Of a stretch of DNA of 64,000 bases, positions 25,301 through 36,304 are shown one piece after another. The translations under genes and the position numbers were made by a program. Numbering within the stretch: position 1 is the stretch's first letter; each line of letters starts with the position of its first letter. The notes beneath the pieces were generated by a model. It saw nothing but the letters and a program-made list of their open reading frames with translations, was not told where the DNA came from and searched no databases. Source of the DNA: Knoxdaviesia capensis (taxonomy: Eukaryota > Ascomycota > Sordariomycetes > Microascales > Gondwanamycetaceae); assembly GCA_001510575.1 (NCBI GenBank), contig LNGK01000008.1:3228308-3292307 (forward strand), given 5' to 3'.

Positions 25301-27843
25301 CCCTAGCGCAAGAGTACGACATATGGAAGCTCGCCTTTAACTCTAAGGGATCAGAAAGTCACGGGCCCACCCATAGTCTATGGAAGAACAGTTAAGGAAA
25401 TAAATGCTGCCATGAAGAGGGAAGCAAATGAGTGTGAAATGGAGTCCGATTGATTGCCTAGGCCCAATACTATGTGAAGGCGTTCTATTCTAGATATCTT
25501 CGCCTCAGGGCAAGCTTGTGACCTACATATCAGCAGTCACAGAATCACCTAAGTTGCCGAGAATTTTAAATATATCTTAGTTCCATGAAAGCGGTGTATG
25601 ATAGGTTTCTCCAGATATTGAAAGTACTGGCAACCGAGGATAACCATGGATGTGGATTTAAACAACACATGGAATACTCAGACCTCAGGTGGCTGGCTCT
25701 TGGTGAACTTTAGGGCTGTCTCACAACACCCAAACAAACTTCCCTCCAGTAACTCAAAAGTTCGTCCTTGATCATAGAAAATGAGTTAGGTTGGAAAGCA
25801 AGGACGGGACCTAGACCAAACTCAGGTTGGTTCAAGGGGTGTCTCCTGGTTCTTCCTTGTTTGTTTCTTAGACTTCCCACTAAGTCCTTCTAGCCGCTCA
25901 CCGGTTGATGCTGACCCAGTAAAAAATTGTCTTGGCGGGCACCGGTGAGATAGTGGCGCGTCCTATCCAAACTTCCGTTGATCTCTGGCAATCCACTAGA
26001 ACTCGAGTCTGGATACTAACATATAATTTTCACGGCTGTCTACGGAAAGTCTTAAAATATACAGGGAATCAGAGGCCTCGTGTCCCACCCTCAACCAAAT
26101 AAATATATCTAAATATTGTAATCGACATGCCATGTATTACACGCGTTTCGGACTTAACCACCCTTGATATACCAGTACCCCGCAACATGTATGGCGTGGG
26201 AGTTATGTGAAGACCCCATTCATTACTCCAGGTCCAGAATCTGGTCCTGATCTGTCAAGATTGCGATTGGTGATCGGGTTTATGTTGGAGGAAATTTTGA
26301 AAGCAAGGCAATATCTGTGCGAATATACCCGAGAGGGATAGGAAGAAGAAACCTCATCCCCTCTTCCATCCTACTCTGTAAACCAGCCATTGCATCATTA
26401 TTTACGTATTAGTGCGATGGATACTTCCAACGGGGACGTGGTGTCTTACACCGGTGTCTGTGTCACGATGTACCTAGTACTTTGCTAGGTCAAGCTTGCC
26501 TCATACGGCTTAAACCCTCGCCATCAGCTCACCGGGATGGAGAAGAGAAGGATTTATCAATAATATTCCAATATCGGGGAGGCCATAGGTTCATTTCTTC
26601 AATCCACTACTGGCTAAGTATATGCTATCCTGCCAAGTATTAGGACGTCGGCTTCATAAATATTGGAGAAAACTTCCCATGCCAGATTGATACGCGAATA
26701 TAAGCTTGAGCCACAACCAGTTTCGACTTCGTTTAGATACGGGGAAATATTGAGATCAGCCCATCTCCCCTTCATGAGCCCCTTCAGCTTGCTCGGAAGG
26801 GCGCATTGTTGGTTCTTCGATGAGGAACGCACAGGAGTATTTCCTTCTCGGATATCAGGATGGTGTGGCGTCCGAGTCATTAGTGAGCAACAAGTTAAAA
26901 ACAAGAAAGATCTAGTGAAATGTGTAAGGACAACCGGAACCTTGATAATCCTTGACCCAGTCTTGTCCTGTCGCAAATCTCAACTACCTACAAGAGAGAT
27001 ACAGAGAAGACCGAGGGAAGCAATATCCTGTTATATGCACTGATAAGCTCCCCCCCCCCCAGAAGGATAGGAAGAGATACACAAAGCCGGTGTGTGAACA
27101 TAATGATCTGGGCGTTATGGATTTGGATAGCTAGTATACCCACTACACACATATCAGTAGTCTGATTAAAACCTTTACTGATATATCTAGATAATCCTTG
27201 ATATAGAGTGAAACCCCATCATGTGCGGCTCCTATTCTTATTCCTTTCTATCATTCATGGTTATAGTAATGACGAGAACCCACAAAGAGTCTTCAAATGC
27301 CGCAATTCAATCCTAACGGAGTAGATGACTTACGGACATGTCAGGACTTCTCTACGTAGTTTTATAAGTAGTAAGGAGATGGAGTATAGTATATTCGAGC
27401 CTCTGTGACTCTGGTTTCTTCTCCATGAAAAATTAATTTCCATTCCACCATGTCACTTGTGTCTTCGCATCCAGATTTTGGGGCGATATCATGTAGTTAG
27501 GAGCCGGCATAGAAGTTGTATCCGTTTAACTATGGCCATGTACCCTCTTTTAGTCTTTCCCATCTGAGGTACTGTACATTCCTAGCAGGGGTTATCAGTA
27601 CCAAAGTACGTCACACGGCGCTTCACCGTGAGCTTCAACACACTGTCCGGAATGGTGCGGCCATCCTGAGCTGTGGCCTGCGGAGGAGCGTAAGTCGACG
27701 GGGTAAATTATGCATTACCATGTTCTCTGGGCTTTTCCCTGGACACGAAATATTCAGTCTCCATATTCTATATGTTCCGTTCATAATTACGCTTGTCTCG
27801 TTCTAATAATAGATAGTATGTCTGTACACACAGAGCCGAGGAC

Positions 27844-27850
<7 letters not shown>
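25301..27850. other. Gene-poor intergenic stretch
   Basis: Both strands are open over about 360 bases at 26614-27043, but neither translation shows known motifs and their composition is unremarkable. A C run occurs at about 27050-27060. Nothing else is annotatable. Confidence 0.45.
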
Positions 27851-27887
<37 letters not shown>

Positions 27888-27890
27888 AGG
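27851..27890. repeat. (GA)n microsatellite ending in a G run
   Basis: About 14 GA dinucleotides are followed by about ten G bases. This is simple sequence of variable length. Confidence 0.9.
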
Positions 27891-30800
27891 ATTCCTCAAG
27901 TTTCCTATGCTTGTATGAGGGTGCATCTGGGATGCATGGTCTGATGCTGCATCGGCTCATAGCAGGAAGTGGGAAGTGTCGTGCGCCGCACCTTCCGGGT
28001 GGGACAATGAGAATTGACTAGGTAGAGAGATATGCTGTTGTATTTTTATCTCATCTTAAGTAAAAAAAATTCTTAAGAAAAAATCTTTTAGGTTGAGGGA
28101 CTCTGGGGATTTTCAGGGTCCTCTTCTCTTTAGACATTCTCCAAAACACATCGTCTTTGTTGCAAACTCTCCATGGACCATGAAAGCACACAAGCTCAGC
28201 GCCGCTCACGGTCAGTTTTTCGTCGTGTGAACAATTGCTTCCACTCTGAGATCATGATTGGCGGGTACCACTTGTTCAGTTCTGTCTATCTCTGCTATGC
28301 ACTGGACTTGCACCAGTTTGTGTAGTTGTCGATAGAAAACGATACCGAATCATCCCTCCTCATACTGGAATTATATCACTCCGTACCCTACACACTCTGT
28401 CCTCGAATATACAAGCTATATTTGGAATGATTCTTTTCTTGATACTAAAACCACATCCGGATATTCTTCTGTTTGAAGGCTATCCTATGAATCTCACTGG
28501 AATCGTCTCGATTTTCCTTGGCGGCGATTTGAAAGTCGCCACGATATTCCAGATCCGAAATATGCCTGTTACGGAAAAGAGTGTTGTCATTAAATCTCCT
28601 AGGTAAGAGAAGTCTCGCAAGTTATGCGTATCGTCCTCTGTTATAAAGGACATTTTGCGGATATAATCGTCCTCATGTCTACCTCTATTTCTCGTCTGTA
28701 CGGCTGGCATTCTGACTTTTGTACTAGATTGTTGTCCCATGACTTCAGTTTTCTTGTTGGCATTGCACCTGCGCCCATTACTTCTCGACCCCCGACTCAC
28801 ATACGGTATCTCGAATGAGGAGCAGACCTACCGAGTCCTACAAAGAGGAAACGAATATACCATACGTACTATCAGTCGTCCGCCCCACTGAGCTGGTCGC
28901 TAACGTCGGCAGATGGCCTCCATAACGAGATACATCGTCGGAGACGCGGGAAATCTATCCTATGCATGCAATTGGTCCAGCACGTTTGCTAACAAGGACA
29001 TCCCTAGAAATTTCTCGGTACGCAGATGTCAGTCGGCTTACTAGAATCTGGTGCCCCTCGATTCAGAAGGAGGGNGGGGGGGGGGGGGGGGGGGGATATA
29101 TGGTGCGGCGGTGGCCTCCACAAGGCACTCCACTCGCCTCATCAATAGAGTGTGTGGCTTCGTGTGTGCTGTGTCGGAGGTATCGGAGTATCGAGGCCAG
29201 ATCAGATACCAGGCGTCTCTATGTGGTTTTGCGTCTCCAGCAAAGTCCCAGCAGGCTCCCGCGCCTGTTATTCAACGAATGGCAAGTCGGGCAGCGCGAA
29301 AAGTCGCGCGTGTGTGCGCTACAGGGGTGGCTTTGGATTGCCTAGTGATATGAAGTATCTGCACATCGGCATGAGAGCGAGTGCGGCGGACATGATGGTC
29401 CTGAGCCGGTGGGGGATCAACCTTTCCTGCGCAATATTACATATCGGGTTCTTCCTCCTTAGTGGAATCCGGCTCCCCAGGGTGGTTGATGTTTGGCTCC
29501 TGGCAAGCTTATGATACGTCTATCTTTGAGGCCAGGAATTTTGGCCGATGCAAGCAGGTACATACCTCACCCTATGGGCTGATAATATAACTAACAGCTA
29601 TCTTAGAGGGGGCATTTCGTTATTTTGAAGGTATACATATACCTGCCCCACGGCCCAAGCCAGCCACGACACACTCGAATGAAGTTAATGGCTTTGTGGT
29701 ATGGATTAGGTCCGGCCCAACTGTGTATTCTGTTTGAAGTGCTCGTTGACAGCCGGTCAGTCATTCCTATATACTACCGGGTGGGTGGGTCCTAGGGTCT
29801 TCTTAGCACTGGCAGTGGAAGAGCTTCTGATCCCCAGTTTCACACTCTGGGTTAAGTATCTAAGTCTTTTAAGGGCATCACGGGCGTTGTTGCTATGGCA
29901 CATCGCTCGCGGCTGGCCTGAGATACCCCCCCCCCCCCCCCACATTGCAGTCCATTCTAATTAATTCGACATGATGCTTTATAATCATGCGCGTCGCATT
30001 AGGTTCACCTGTGTTTGTAACATATATATAGTAGCTACCTATCGGGTGCAACCTGAAAGTCAAAAGAACGAACACGAAAAAACGAAAAGGAGGGGTGAAG
30101 CAGAAGAAAACCCTCATGGCTGATGCAATTTCAGTCTCTAGGGATCGGGATCGCTTGACTCCTGACATATTCTGCTGGTAAGTTGTCCCAGTCCTCTGGA
30201 ATGTCCTTTCGTCCCAAGCGGCGTGGACCATCCCGGGCTCGCACACTTGCCCCGAATAACCATTTGTGAGAATTTAGCAACTCTGTCGTTTCTCTCTTTC
30301 CTCCCCTTCACGTTTTCTAACACACAGTCCACGCTCCACACTCCTTAGCGATGTCTGTGCTTTTCGCCCTGGCTATACCCAGTGAAAGCTCGCCTCCACG
30401 ACGATCATGCCAGGGAATGTCTGCATACTTGATTTGCATCGATATATTCATGATGTTTAGAGGCGTCAAAAATACTGATGTGAACAGTGTGGCATTTTCC
30501 CTCCAAAGGATAAGGTATCACCCCCCTGTCTCTTTGTCTCTTTCCTGTCCATCAACGCCGGGGTTGACAGACAGTGAGTGGATAGAGGAAAGCTTATATC
30601 CAGGCGTCGGCAAGTTGAGGCTCAGCAGCCACTGAATATGAAGTATACAGCACCAGAATCGAAGTGTTTTAGCAATAAAAACTGCTAAAATCAGTAGATG
30701 CCCTGATGCACAATATATATTCCCTAATAAGGCCGTTTGCGCGCGAAGGGTTGAGCTGGGGGTGTGTTATTTGAGACTTCATCTTTGAAATAGAGGACCA

Positions 30801-31677
30801 GCAAGCATAATCACCCACGCGCTAGCTCGGCCACATCCGACACCGATGGCGGGACAAACGGAGATTGCCCCGGCCCGTGACAGCCAGCATGGTTAGTCAC
30901 CATGTGTTTTAATCAGTCTGAGCTCATAATGAGGTGGTCCTTGCGGCTGGACAACGGATGCCATTTCGTGCGTCTCGCTTGTCGCCCAGCTGCTTACAAC
31001 AAATTGGTCAAGTCCTGCCATGCTGGTCACGACTCTCACGATTGGCTCCCCAAACGGGTTAGCGAACGAACAGCAGCGAGCTTGTTGGAACCATGAAGTT
31101 TGGGACAAGCAAGAACTGGAAAAAAGAGATCAAAGTCTAGACAGTCTCATGATGGGAAACATGCCACAACGAAAGATGGCACTGAGAAAAATAAAGCATG
31201 AAAATGCATCTTTATCAGTCTTGTCCGGGCGAGAATACACACCCCTCGGTTCCACCGTGTGGACTAGGCTTCTCTTGTGGTCAATCGTTCCCAAACAGCA
31301 CATTTCCGACTTCCCCTCCCCAATCAGATATCTTCCCGGAAGGAATAGGAAACAACATGGGTGGTATCAATAAAAGGCTATGGACGTTGCTGCACTGCAT
31401 ATAAAGAGGTAAGAGGTAAGGTGGCAACACTCGTCCTTCTAACCTCGCATTTTTCACTTACAAATAGCTGGCCTGCCCAACCAACTGCCTCATGAACCGC
31501 TGTGCGAAATCCCAACAGCTTGTCTATATCATGGATGTTCCCGCTTGCAAATCTTGCTAGCAAGTTTCCATTTGTATTTGTGACTTTCCCACATCGATTT
31601 TGCTCCCACGTCAACAGACACCATCGACAACCCAAGACATAGTTCCCCGGACAGCCACAGCACATGCCTGAATCATC
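27891..31677. other. Intergenic stretch upstream of the kinase-like gene
   Basis: No supportable gene. It contains an N within a G homopolymer at 29075 (run 29072-29095), a C run at about 29928-29942, and a small perfect inverted repeat at 30667-30690. The last ~600 bases before 31678 presumably hold the promoter and leader of the plus-strand kinase-like gene. Frames of up to 127 codons near 28960-29510 span the faulty homopolymer and are not credible. Confidence 0.45.
30667..30690. other. Perfect 8-bp inverted repeat (stem-loop)
   Basis: TTTTAGCA and TGCTAAAA flank an 8-base A-rich loop (ATAAAAAC). It could form a hairpin in either strand or serve as a dyad binding site. It lies about 1 kb upstream of the kinase-like gene and its function is unknown. 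Confidence 0.5.
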
Positions 31678-33879
31678 ATGGAGCTGAATTGCGATGTCAT
31701 TCACGATATCGTCCACCCCACCGCGGCGTTTGTTTCAAGATATCCCGATATCCCCGTATATCTGGCTGATAAACCTGCCAACCCCCATGAGCAGTCGCCA
31801 TATCATCAAACTCATAGCGCCGGCTTGCCTGTGGATGATCTGGCATGGGAACTGTCCGCCCTGAATCCCAAAAACAGATTGGACAGTCTTGCCCCCATTG
31901 AAGCCCCTCTCTGGCGTGTTGATGGTTGCAGTGGTCTTGGAACTCAGTTCTTTGTTGTTCCTCTCTTCCTCTCACCCGTGCCCCCGTCCCGTGCAGATGT
32001 TTTTATCCCAGAACTATCGTTGATCCCCCGAGATGTGAAGATGCTGCTGAATATCGACGATTCGTTTCACGTCAAGGACAAGCAACGAGTCCTCCGCCTC
32101 GGCATCTCGAACTATATAGTTCGCGCACTGCAGACTTGGACGGCAACGATTCCCAATCCGGAAACATGGTACCGAAGCCTAGTGTTTGGCACTCGAATCA
32201 TCTTCGAAAACGTCCCATTGAATCTCTCCGACCTTCGGATCCGAGTGGCACCAATGTACTCACTAGAGAAGCAGCTCCTGTCACCGCAGTCTTTGCGGCG
32301 CTTGTGGGGGTCGGAGGTCGAGCTCCCAGAGCTGATCGACCTGAAAGACGTGCACATCATCCAACAATTTCAGGATAGTGTGTGTCTTGTCCAAATTCGG
32401 AACCAACTCTGCATCATGAAGTCACTCACAGGGTGTCCCAAGTACCTATACCACGAACTTCGAGCACTTTTAGGCATTGCCCCTCACGCAAACATCATCA
32501 CGAAGCCAAGACACCTGGTCACGAAGTTGTGTGGCTTCGGAAGCAAGACCGGTGTGATAGGCTTCACTCTGGAATACCAAAAGCTAGGAAGCATTCGCGA
32601 TAGATTGCCATTGCTTCGGATGAACGGGCTGCTTCTGCTGAAGGATCAGTTCAAATGGGCCATCCAGATCTCGTCAGCAATGTCGCATTTACGCACCACC
32701 CAACAGTCATACTACCCAGACCTTAGGTTAGACAATATCGTCCTTTCTGAAGAAGAGGACGCGGTGATGGTTGATTTTGAGCAGAGGGGTGTGTGGTGCG
32801 AATTTGGACCTCCGGAGGTGAACTTCGTAGACTACATTCGCCTGGTAGCTACCGGGGATCGCGTTCTGGATACTGTGAAGGGGCGCTTTGCCACCCGGCT
32901 CTCAAAGTTAGTCCCCGACTATGAGTTTCAACTGCAGTCTGAAGAATATCACCGACCTAGTCATGGATATAATGTGCCTTGGCTCAGCCTGCTTCCGGAG
33001 GAATATGAACCCGCCGAGGTGTACATGCTTGGTCGCCTGCTGTACTGTCTCTTTGAGGGTATTGCCGCACCACAGCGCACTTCCGTGTGGCAGTCCTATG
33101 TGCGCGAATCCGATCTCGAGTTCCCCCACTATCGCAACTCGCCACCTCAAATTCGAGACCTCGTGGATCGATGCACCCGTGGGCGCCGCGTGACCTTGAG
33201 CGAGAAGATAATGCGGAGGGGAAGCAAGATGGTGTTAGTTGGCAGTGAGGCGCCAATAGTGGGCGATGCGAGCGGCCTCTTCCACGTTGGAGAAGAGCAA
33301 CGTATCCAGCATGAGATGCATAGCGCCAAAGAGGGCGGTGCGCGGCAACAACTATCTGACTCCGCTGCGGGAGGTGGCGATGTCAGACTGGGTGGGGCAG
33401 CCCGTGTTGAACCCAATCCCGACGCCGGGGGCTTCGACCAACACACCGGAGATTATTCCTATGATCCCTCGGCAACATCCCGTCACGCCTCATCGTTCCG
33501 CAACCTCACACCCGCGCAGACGTCGCCACCCATGGGTGGTGCCGCTCCACCATCCCACCTCCGGATGGAAGACTCACCGTCACCATCAACCATATTGGAT
33601 GCAATATTGTCACACTCAATTTCGCCCCCAACATTGGACATGATGTTATCTCCTTTGTCTTCTGAGCAGGAACTTGTTCATCTAACAAGGCGTGTCGCCC
33701 GTGATTGGTGGACCAAGGAGATCGCCGTGGCCGAGGAGTATTTGGATATGAGAGACAAAAAGATTTTACGTGGAGAGTGGACAGGAAATTTCTATGGCCG
33801 GCCGAGCATGACAGAGGTGATCAATGAGTTGCTTCACCTGGAGAAAGTTCTGGTTCAAGGTGCCGAGGGACGGGTCTGA
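31678..33879 (+). CDS. Protein-kinase-like protein with non-canonical motifs (fungal family)
   Basis: A single-exon gene of 733 residues. The N-terminal ~220 residues match no domain I know. Residues about 225-500 read as a divergent protein kinase fold: a candidate ATP-anchoring Lys in CIMK (K248), an alpha-C Glu in YHELRALLGI (E260), a catalytic loop YPDLRLDNIVL in place of HRDLKxxN (D348 and N353 kept, His replaced by Tyr), and VDFEQRG in place of DFG (D366 kept, Gly replaced by Glu). A Ser/Pro/Gly-rich, probably disordered stretch (about 540-660) interrupts the end of the fold. It resumes with a GRPSMTEVINELLHLEKVL-type last helix near the C-terminus. The key Lys, Glu and two Asp remain, so activity is possible but unproven. 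It converges on the SWIM gene across about 770 bases. No signal peptide or membrane segment is evident. Confidence 0.75.
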   Translation: MELNCDVIHDIVHPTAAFVSRYPDIPVYLADKPANPHEQSPYHQTHSAGLPVDDLAWELSALNPKNRLDSLAPIEAPLWRVDGCSGLGTQFFVVPLFLSPVPPSRADVFIPELSLIPRDVKMLLNIDDSFHVKDKQRVLRLGISNYIVRALQTWTATIPNPETWYRSLVFGTRIIFENVPLNLSDLRIRVAPMYSLEKQLLSPQSLRRLWGSEVELPELIDLKDVHIIQQFQDSVCLVQIRNQLCIMKSLTGCPKYLYHELRALLGIAPHANIITKPRHLVTKLCGFGSKTGVIGFTLEYQKLGSIRDRLPLLRMNGLLLLKDQFKWAIQISSAMSHLRTTQQSYYPDLRLDNIVLSEEEDAVMVDFEQRGVWCEFGPPEVNFVDYIRLVATGDRVLDTVKGRFATRLSKLVPDYEFQLQSEEYHRPSHGYNVPWLSLLPEEYEPAEVYMLGRLLYCLFEGIAAPQRTSVWQSYVRESDLEFPHYRNSPPQIRDLVDRCTRGRRVTLSEKIMRRGSKMVLVGSEAPIVGDASGLFHVGEEQRIQHEMHSAKEGGARQQLSDSAAGGGDVRLGGAARVEPNPDAGGFDQHTGDYSYDPSATSRHASSFRNLTPAQTSPPMGGAAPPSHLRMEDSPSPSTILDAILSHSISPPTLDMMLSPLSSEQELVHLTRRVARDWWTKEIAVAEEYLDMRDKKILRGEWTGNFYGRPSMTEVINELLHLEKVLVQGAEGRV

Positions 33880-34645
33880 TCGAAATTAAAGAATGTGCAG
33901 AGAGCACCTACTTGCTATTCATCATGGCGAAGATAGTGCTGTGTCGATTTGTCTTATTCTGTAGTTCGGACGCCCCTCAGATTGCTTGGGTACATATATG
34001 GATTATGCAATTTAGTTTATATCTTGTGTGATTTAACATAAATGCGACTCTCATTTCATTGACACTCGAAGTGCCCCAACCAGTTGACGCTTAGCATTAT
34101 CTGTATATACCCAATTGTCATGTTTCCTGTGCTCAGTGGCGATTATAGACGTCGTGTAGTCAGCTTATACTAAGGCATCCATGCATTTATATCATCAGTG
34201 CTATTAGGGAATGCATATATTAGCTATTGGCCTCTATTAAAAATAACCCGGACGACGACAGGCACATAGAGATAATCAGCAGAAGCCAGGCCCCGGACAT
34301 TATGAAGTCTTTCTCTTAAGTCGGTGTCTGCAGCTAGGGGGCTCCTGATTCATAGTTCGCGTTCGCAATGTTTGACCGATGATCCGGATTGCCGGCCGGC
34401 GGCAGAAAAGTGGGGAAAAGCAGGATCTAAGCAGCGAATAGAGGAGAATCATTGAAGCAGGGGAGAAAAGGCAGAACAAAAATGAGCGAGACAAAAGCGA
34501 TTTAAGCAGAAAGTTCAAGACAGAGAATTGAAGGAAAGCTTTTCTGGAAATATAAGATATCACGGCATAGAAGAACGGCCGGCTTGCCGCAATACCGTGG
34601 TTCGTTCTTGAGAAATTCTCGACCTAAACTTGCCAGAAAGCTGTT
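33880..34645. other. Convergent 3' intergenic region
   Basis: Holds the 3' flanks of the plus-strand kinase-like gene and the minus-strand SWIM gene. 34150-34260 is AT/TpA-rich. No gene was seen. Confidence 0.5.
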
Positions 34646-36304
34646 CTATTTGACACGCTTGGATCCTCCCCGGTTGGCGTCAGAAACCGAGACTCGCTTT
34701 CCTCCACGTTTCGCAGGGCTTGAATTGGCAGAGCCAGGAGCAGGTGCCGGAGTTGAGGCTGATCCTGGTCCTGGAGGGGGAGGCCCGCCTCCCTGGCCCG
34801 ATCCAGGGCGCTGCTCAAATCCAGACGCACTTCGTGGGCTGAAGCCACGAAGGCGGGTCAGCAGGGACCGGAACTTGGCCAGATACGATGCCGGAGCGGT
34901 ATTAGCCTCAATCTTGGCGAGGACTGCCTCTAGAACTTCGACGTGTGCGGCTGCAGCCTCCGGTATCACATTGAGCATATTGATCGCAAAGTCGTTGTCA
35001 CGCTCGCCAATAAGGCGCAGGTACAAGTTGCGATCACGACGCATTGGTCCGAGGTGGGCGTCACGGTTTCGGTCGGCCACGGCAACAAGCATGCGCACCA
35101 GGAGCACAGCAGCCGCACCCCGCTCGGCTGTGGTCATAGGAGTCTCACGAGAAGCAGACGCAACACGGATGCTGTCCAGCATTCCAATGATATGGCCGGC
35201 CGCCCATGCAACGTTACTGGGGCCTTCAGCCCGAGAAAAACTCAGGGGATCACGACTGTAGGCGTCCAAATCACGTAGGATACTGTCCAGGCGCTGAGTG
35301 AGCTTGCGGAAGCGGTTGTAAATGGGGTCGGACGTCTGTGAGCTCAGCTCCGCAAACTGTTGGAAGAAGTCGCTGCTGGCAAGCAGCATGCCGAACACAG
35401 TGTATGTCAGGTCGCCGCGCTTAACCAGAGTTCCGCGCCGAGGGCGGCCACCTCCACGACCGCCGCTACCGCCTCCAGCCACAACGCTATTGGAGGGATC
35501 AATAAAGTGTCTGGCAGCAACGGCAAGATCAGGGCGGAACTCTTCTGGATCTTCTTCCAGGATTGTAGCCAGAAGTTCCCGTGCTTCATGGTACCGGACC
35601 ACGTCGTTCAGATCGGAAGAAGAAAACTCAGAGGACGACCGGCGCAATGGGGGCCTAGTGCCTGGGGCCGATGAGGGTGATGCCTCAGCCGGCTCTGAAG
35701 CTTCGGTTGTTGGAGCGAACTTCCAGGACGGGCTGAAGTCTGCGCAATGGAGACTCTTGGCAACAATGTTCAGATGGCAGGAGGCAATCTGCTGGAAAGG
35801 ATGTCCAATCTCATAAGCATGACCATGCGAAGTGAGAGTCAGTGGCTGCCGCTGGTCGTGAGAGTACATAGTTGTCTTTGCTATCTGATCCATAAGCCAG
35901 ATGATATGGGAGCATGGACGGCCGTCTGCACCAGCGACACAGGAGCAACGGGGGGTGGGGAAATTGGTAGAACCATGTCTCCCAATGCGAATAGACACAG
36001 GGGCGAGTTCAGTCATCTGAAAGGCATATATGTCGTCTTTCAGACGGCAGAACTGCACAGTCAAGCGTGGAGGCTCCTTGAAGGTCTCACGGACAGTGGC
36101 CTGGACAGCAGAAGACAGATTATCCACCCGGTACATGAGCTTTGTGGGAGACACTACCAGAGAGGAAGAGGACGAAGACGAGCCCTCTTCATCAGAGGTT
36201 TCATCGTCATCATCGTCACTACCGGTCCCTGGGTATGCACGAGGTGGCTCCATGTCTGACAAGGTAAGTCTGACAAAGCGAGAAGAAACGGGAGAGTCGG
36301 ACAT
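34646..36304 (-). CDS. SWIM-type zinc-finger protein
   Basis: A single-exon gene of 552 residues starting at the ATG at 36304. The N-terminus has an acidic/Ser tract (GSDDDDDETSDEEG then a Ser run, about 28-48). A SWIM-type zinc motif follows: C120-S-C122, eight residues, C131-S-H133, in the context PRCSCVAGADGRPCSHIIWL. SWIM motifs (CxCx(n)CxH) mediate DNA or protein contacts in recombination proteins, kinases and transposase-like proteins. Here no transposase domain accompanies it. The middle region has a Ser/Pro-rich linker and a Gly-rich stretch (VVAGGGSGGRGGGRPRRG), followed by a helical region. The C-terminus is Pro/Gly-rich with a final basic cluster (KRGGKRVSV...GGSKRVK) that could be a nuclear localisation signal. 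Nuclear function is inferred; the substrate or partner is unknown. It looks like a conserved fungal protein without a named role. Confidence 0.75.
   Translation of the reverse strand: MSDSPVSSRFVRLTLSDMEPPRAYPGTGSDDDDDETSDEEGSSSSSSSLVVSPTKLMYRVDNLSSAVQATVRETFKEPPRLTVQFCRLKDDIYAFQMTELAPVSIRIGRHGSTNFPTPRCSCVAGADGRPCSHIIWLMDQIAKTTMYSHDQRQPLTLTSHGHAYEIGHPFQQIASCHLNIVAKSLHCADFSPSWKFAPTTEASEPAEASPSSAPGTRPPLRRSSSEFSSSDLNDVVRYHEARELLATILEEDPEEFRPDLAVAARHFIDPSNSVVAGGGSGGRGGGRPRRGTLVKRGDLTYTVFGMLLASSDFFQQFAELSSQTSDPIYNRFRKLTQRLDSILRDLDAYSRDPLSFSRAEGPSNVAWAAGHIIGMLDSIRVASASRETPMTTAERGAAAVLLVRMLVAVADRNRDAHLGPMRRDRNLYLRLIGERDNDFAINMLNVIPEAAAAHVEVLEAVLAKIEANTAPASYLAKFRSLLTRLRGFSPRSASGFEQRPGSGQGGGPPPPGPGSASTPAPAPGSANSSPAKRGGKRVSVSDANRGGSKRVK

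Noticed and set aside
26614..27043. Both strands open over about 360 bases
   Set aside because: Neither translation has recognisable motifs, there is no splice continuation, and the length is within chance for this composition.
28962..29514. Overlapping plus-strand frames of 100-127 codons
   Set aside because: They cross the faulty G run with an N at 29075, switch frames freely and show no family features.
3256..33879. Possible secondary-metabolite cluster (dioxygenase + Zn2Cys6 factor + kinase-like gene)
   Set aside because: The three genes are 12 kb apart or more, and there is no backbone enzyme, transporter or other tailoring enzyme between them.
34584..35261. Plus-strand frame of 225 codons opposite the SWIM gene
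   Set aside because: A shadow of the GC-rich Pro/Gly/Arg-coding minus-strand gene; no motif of its own.
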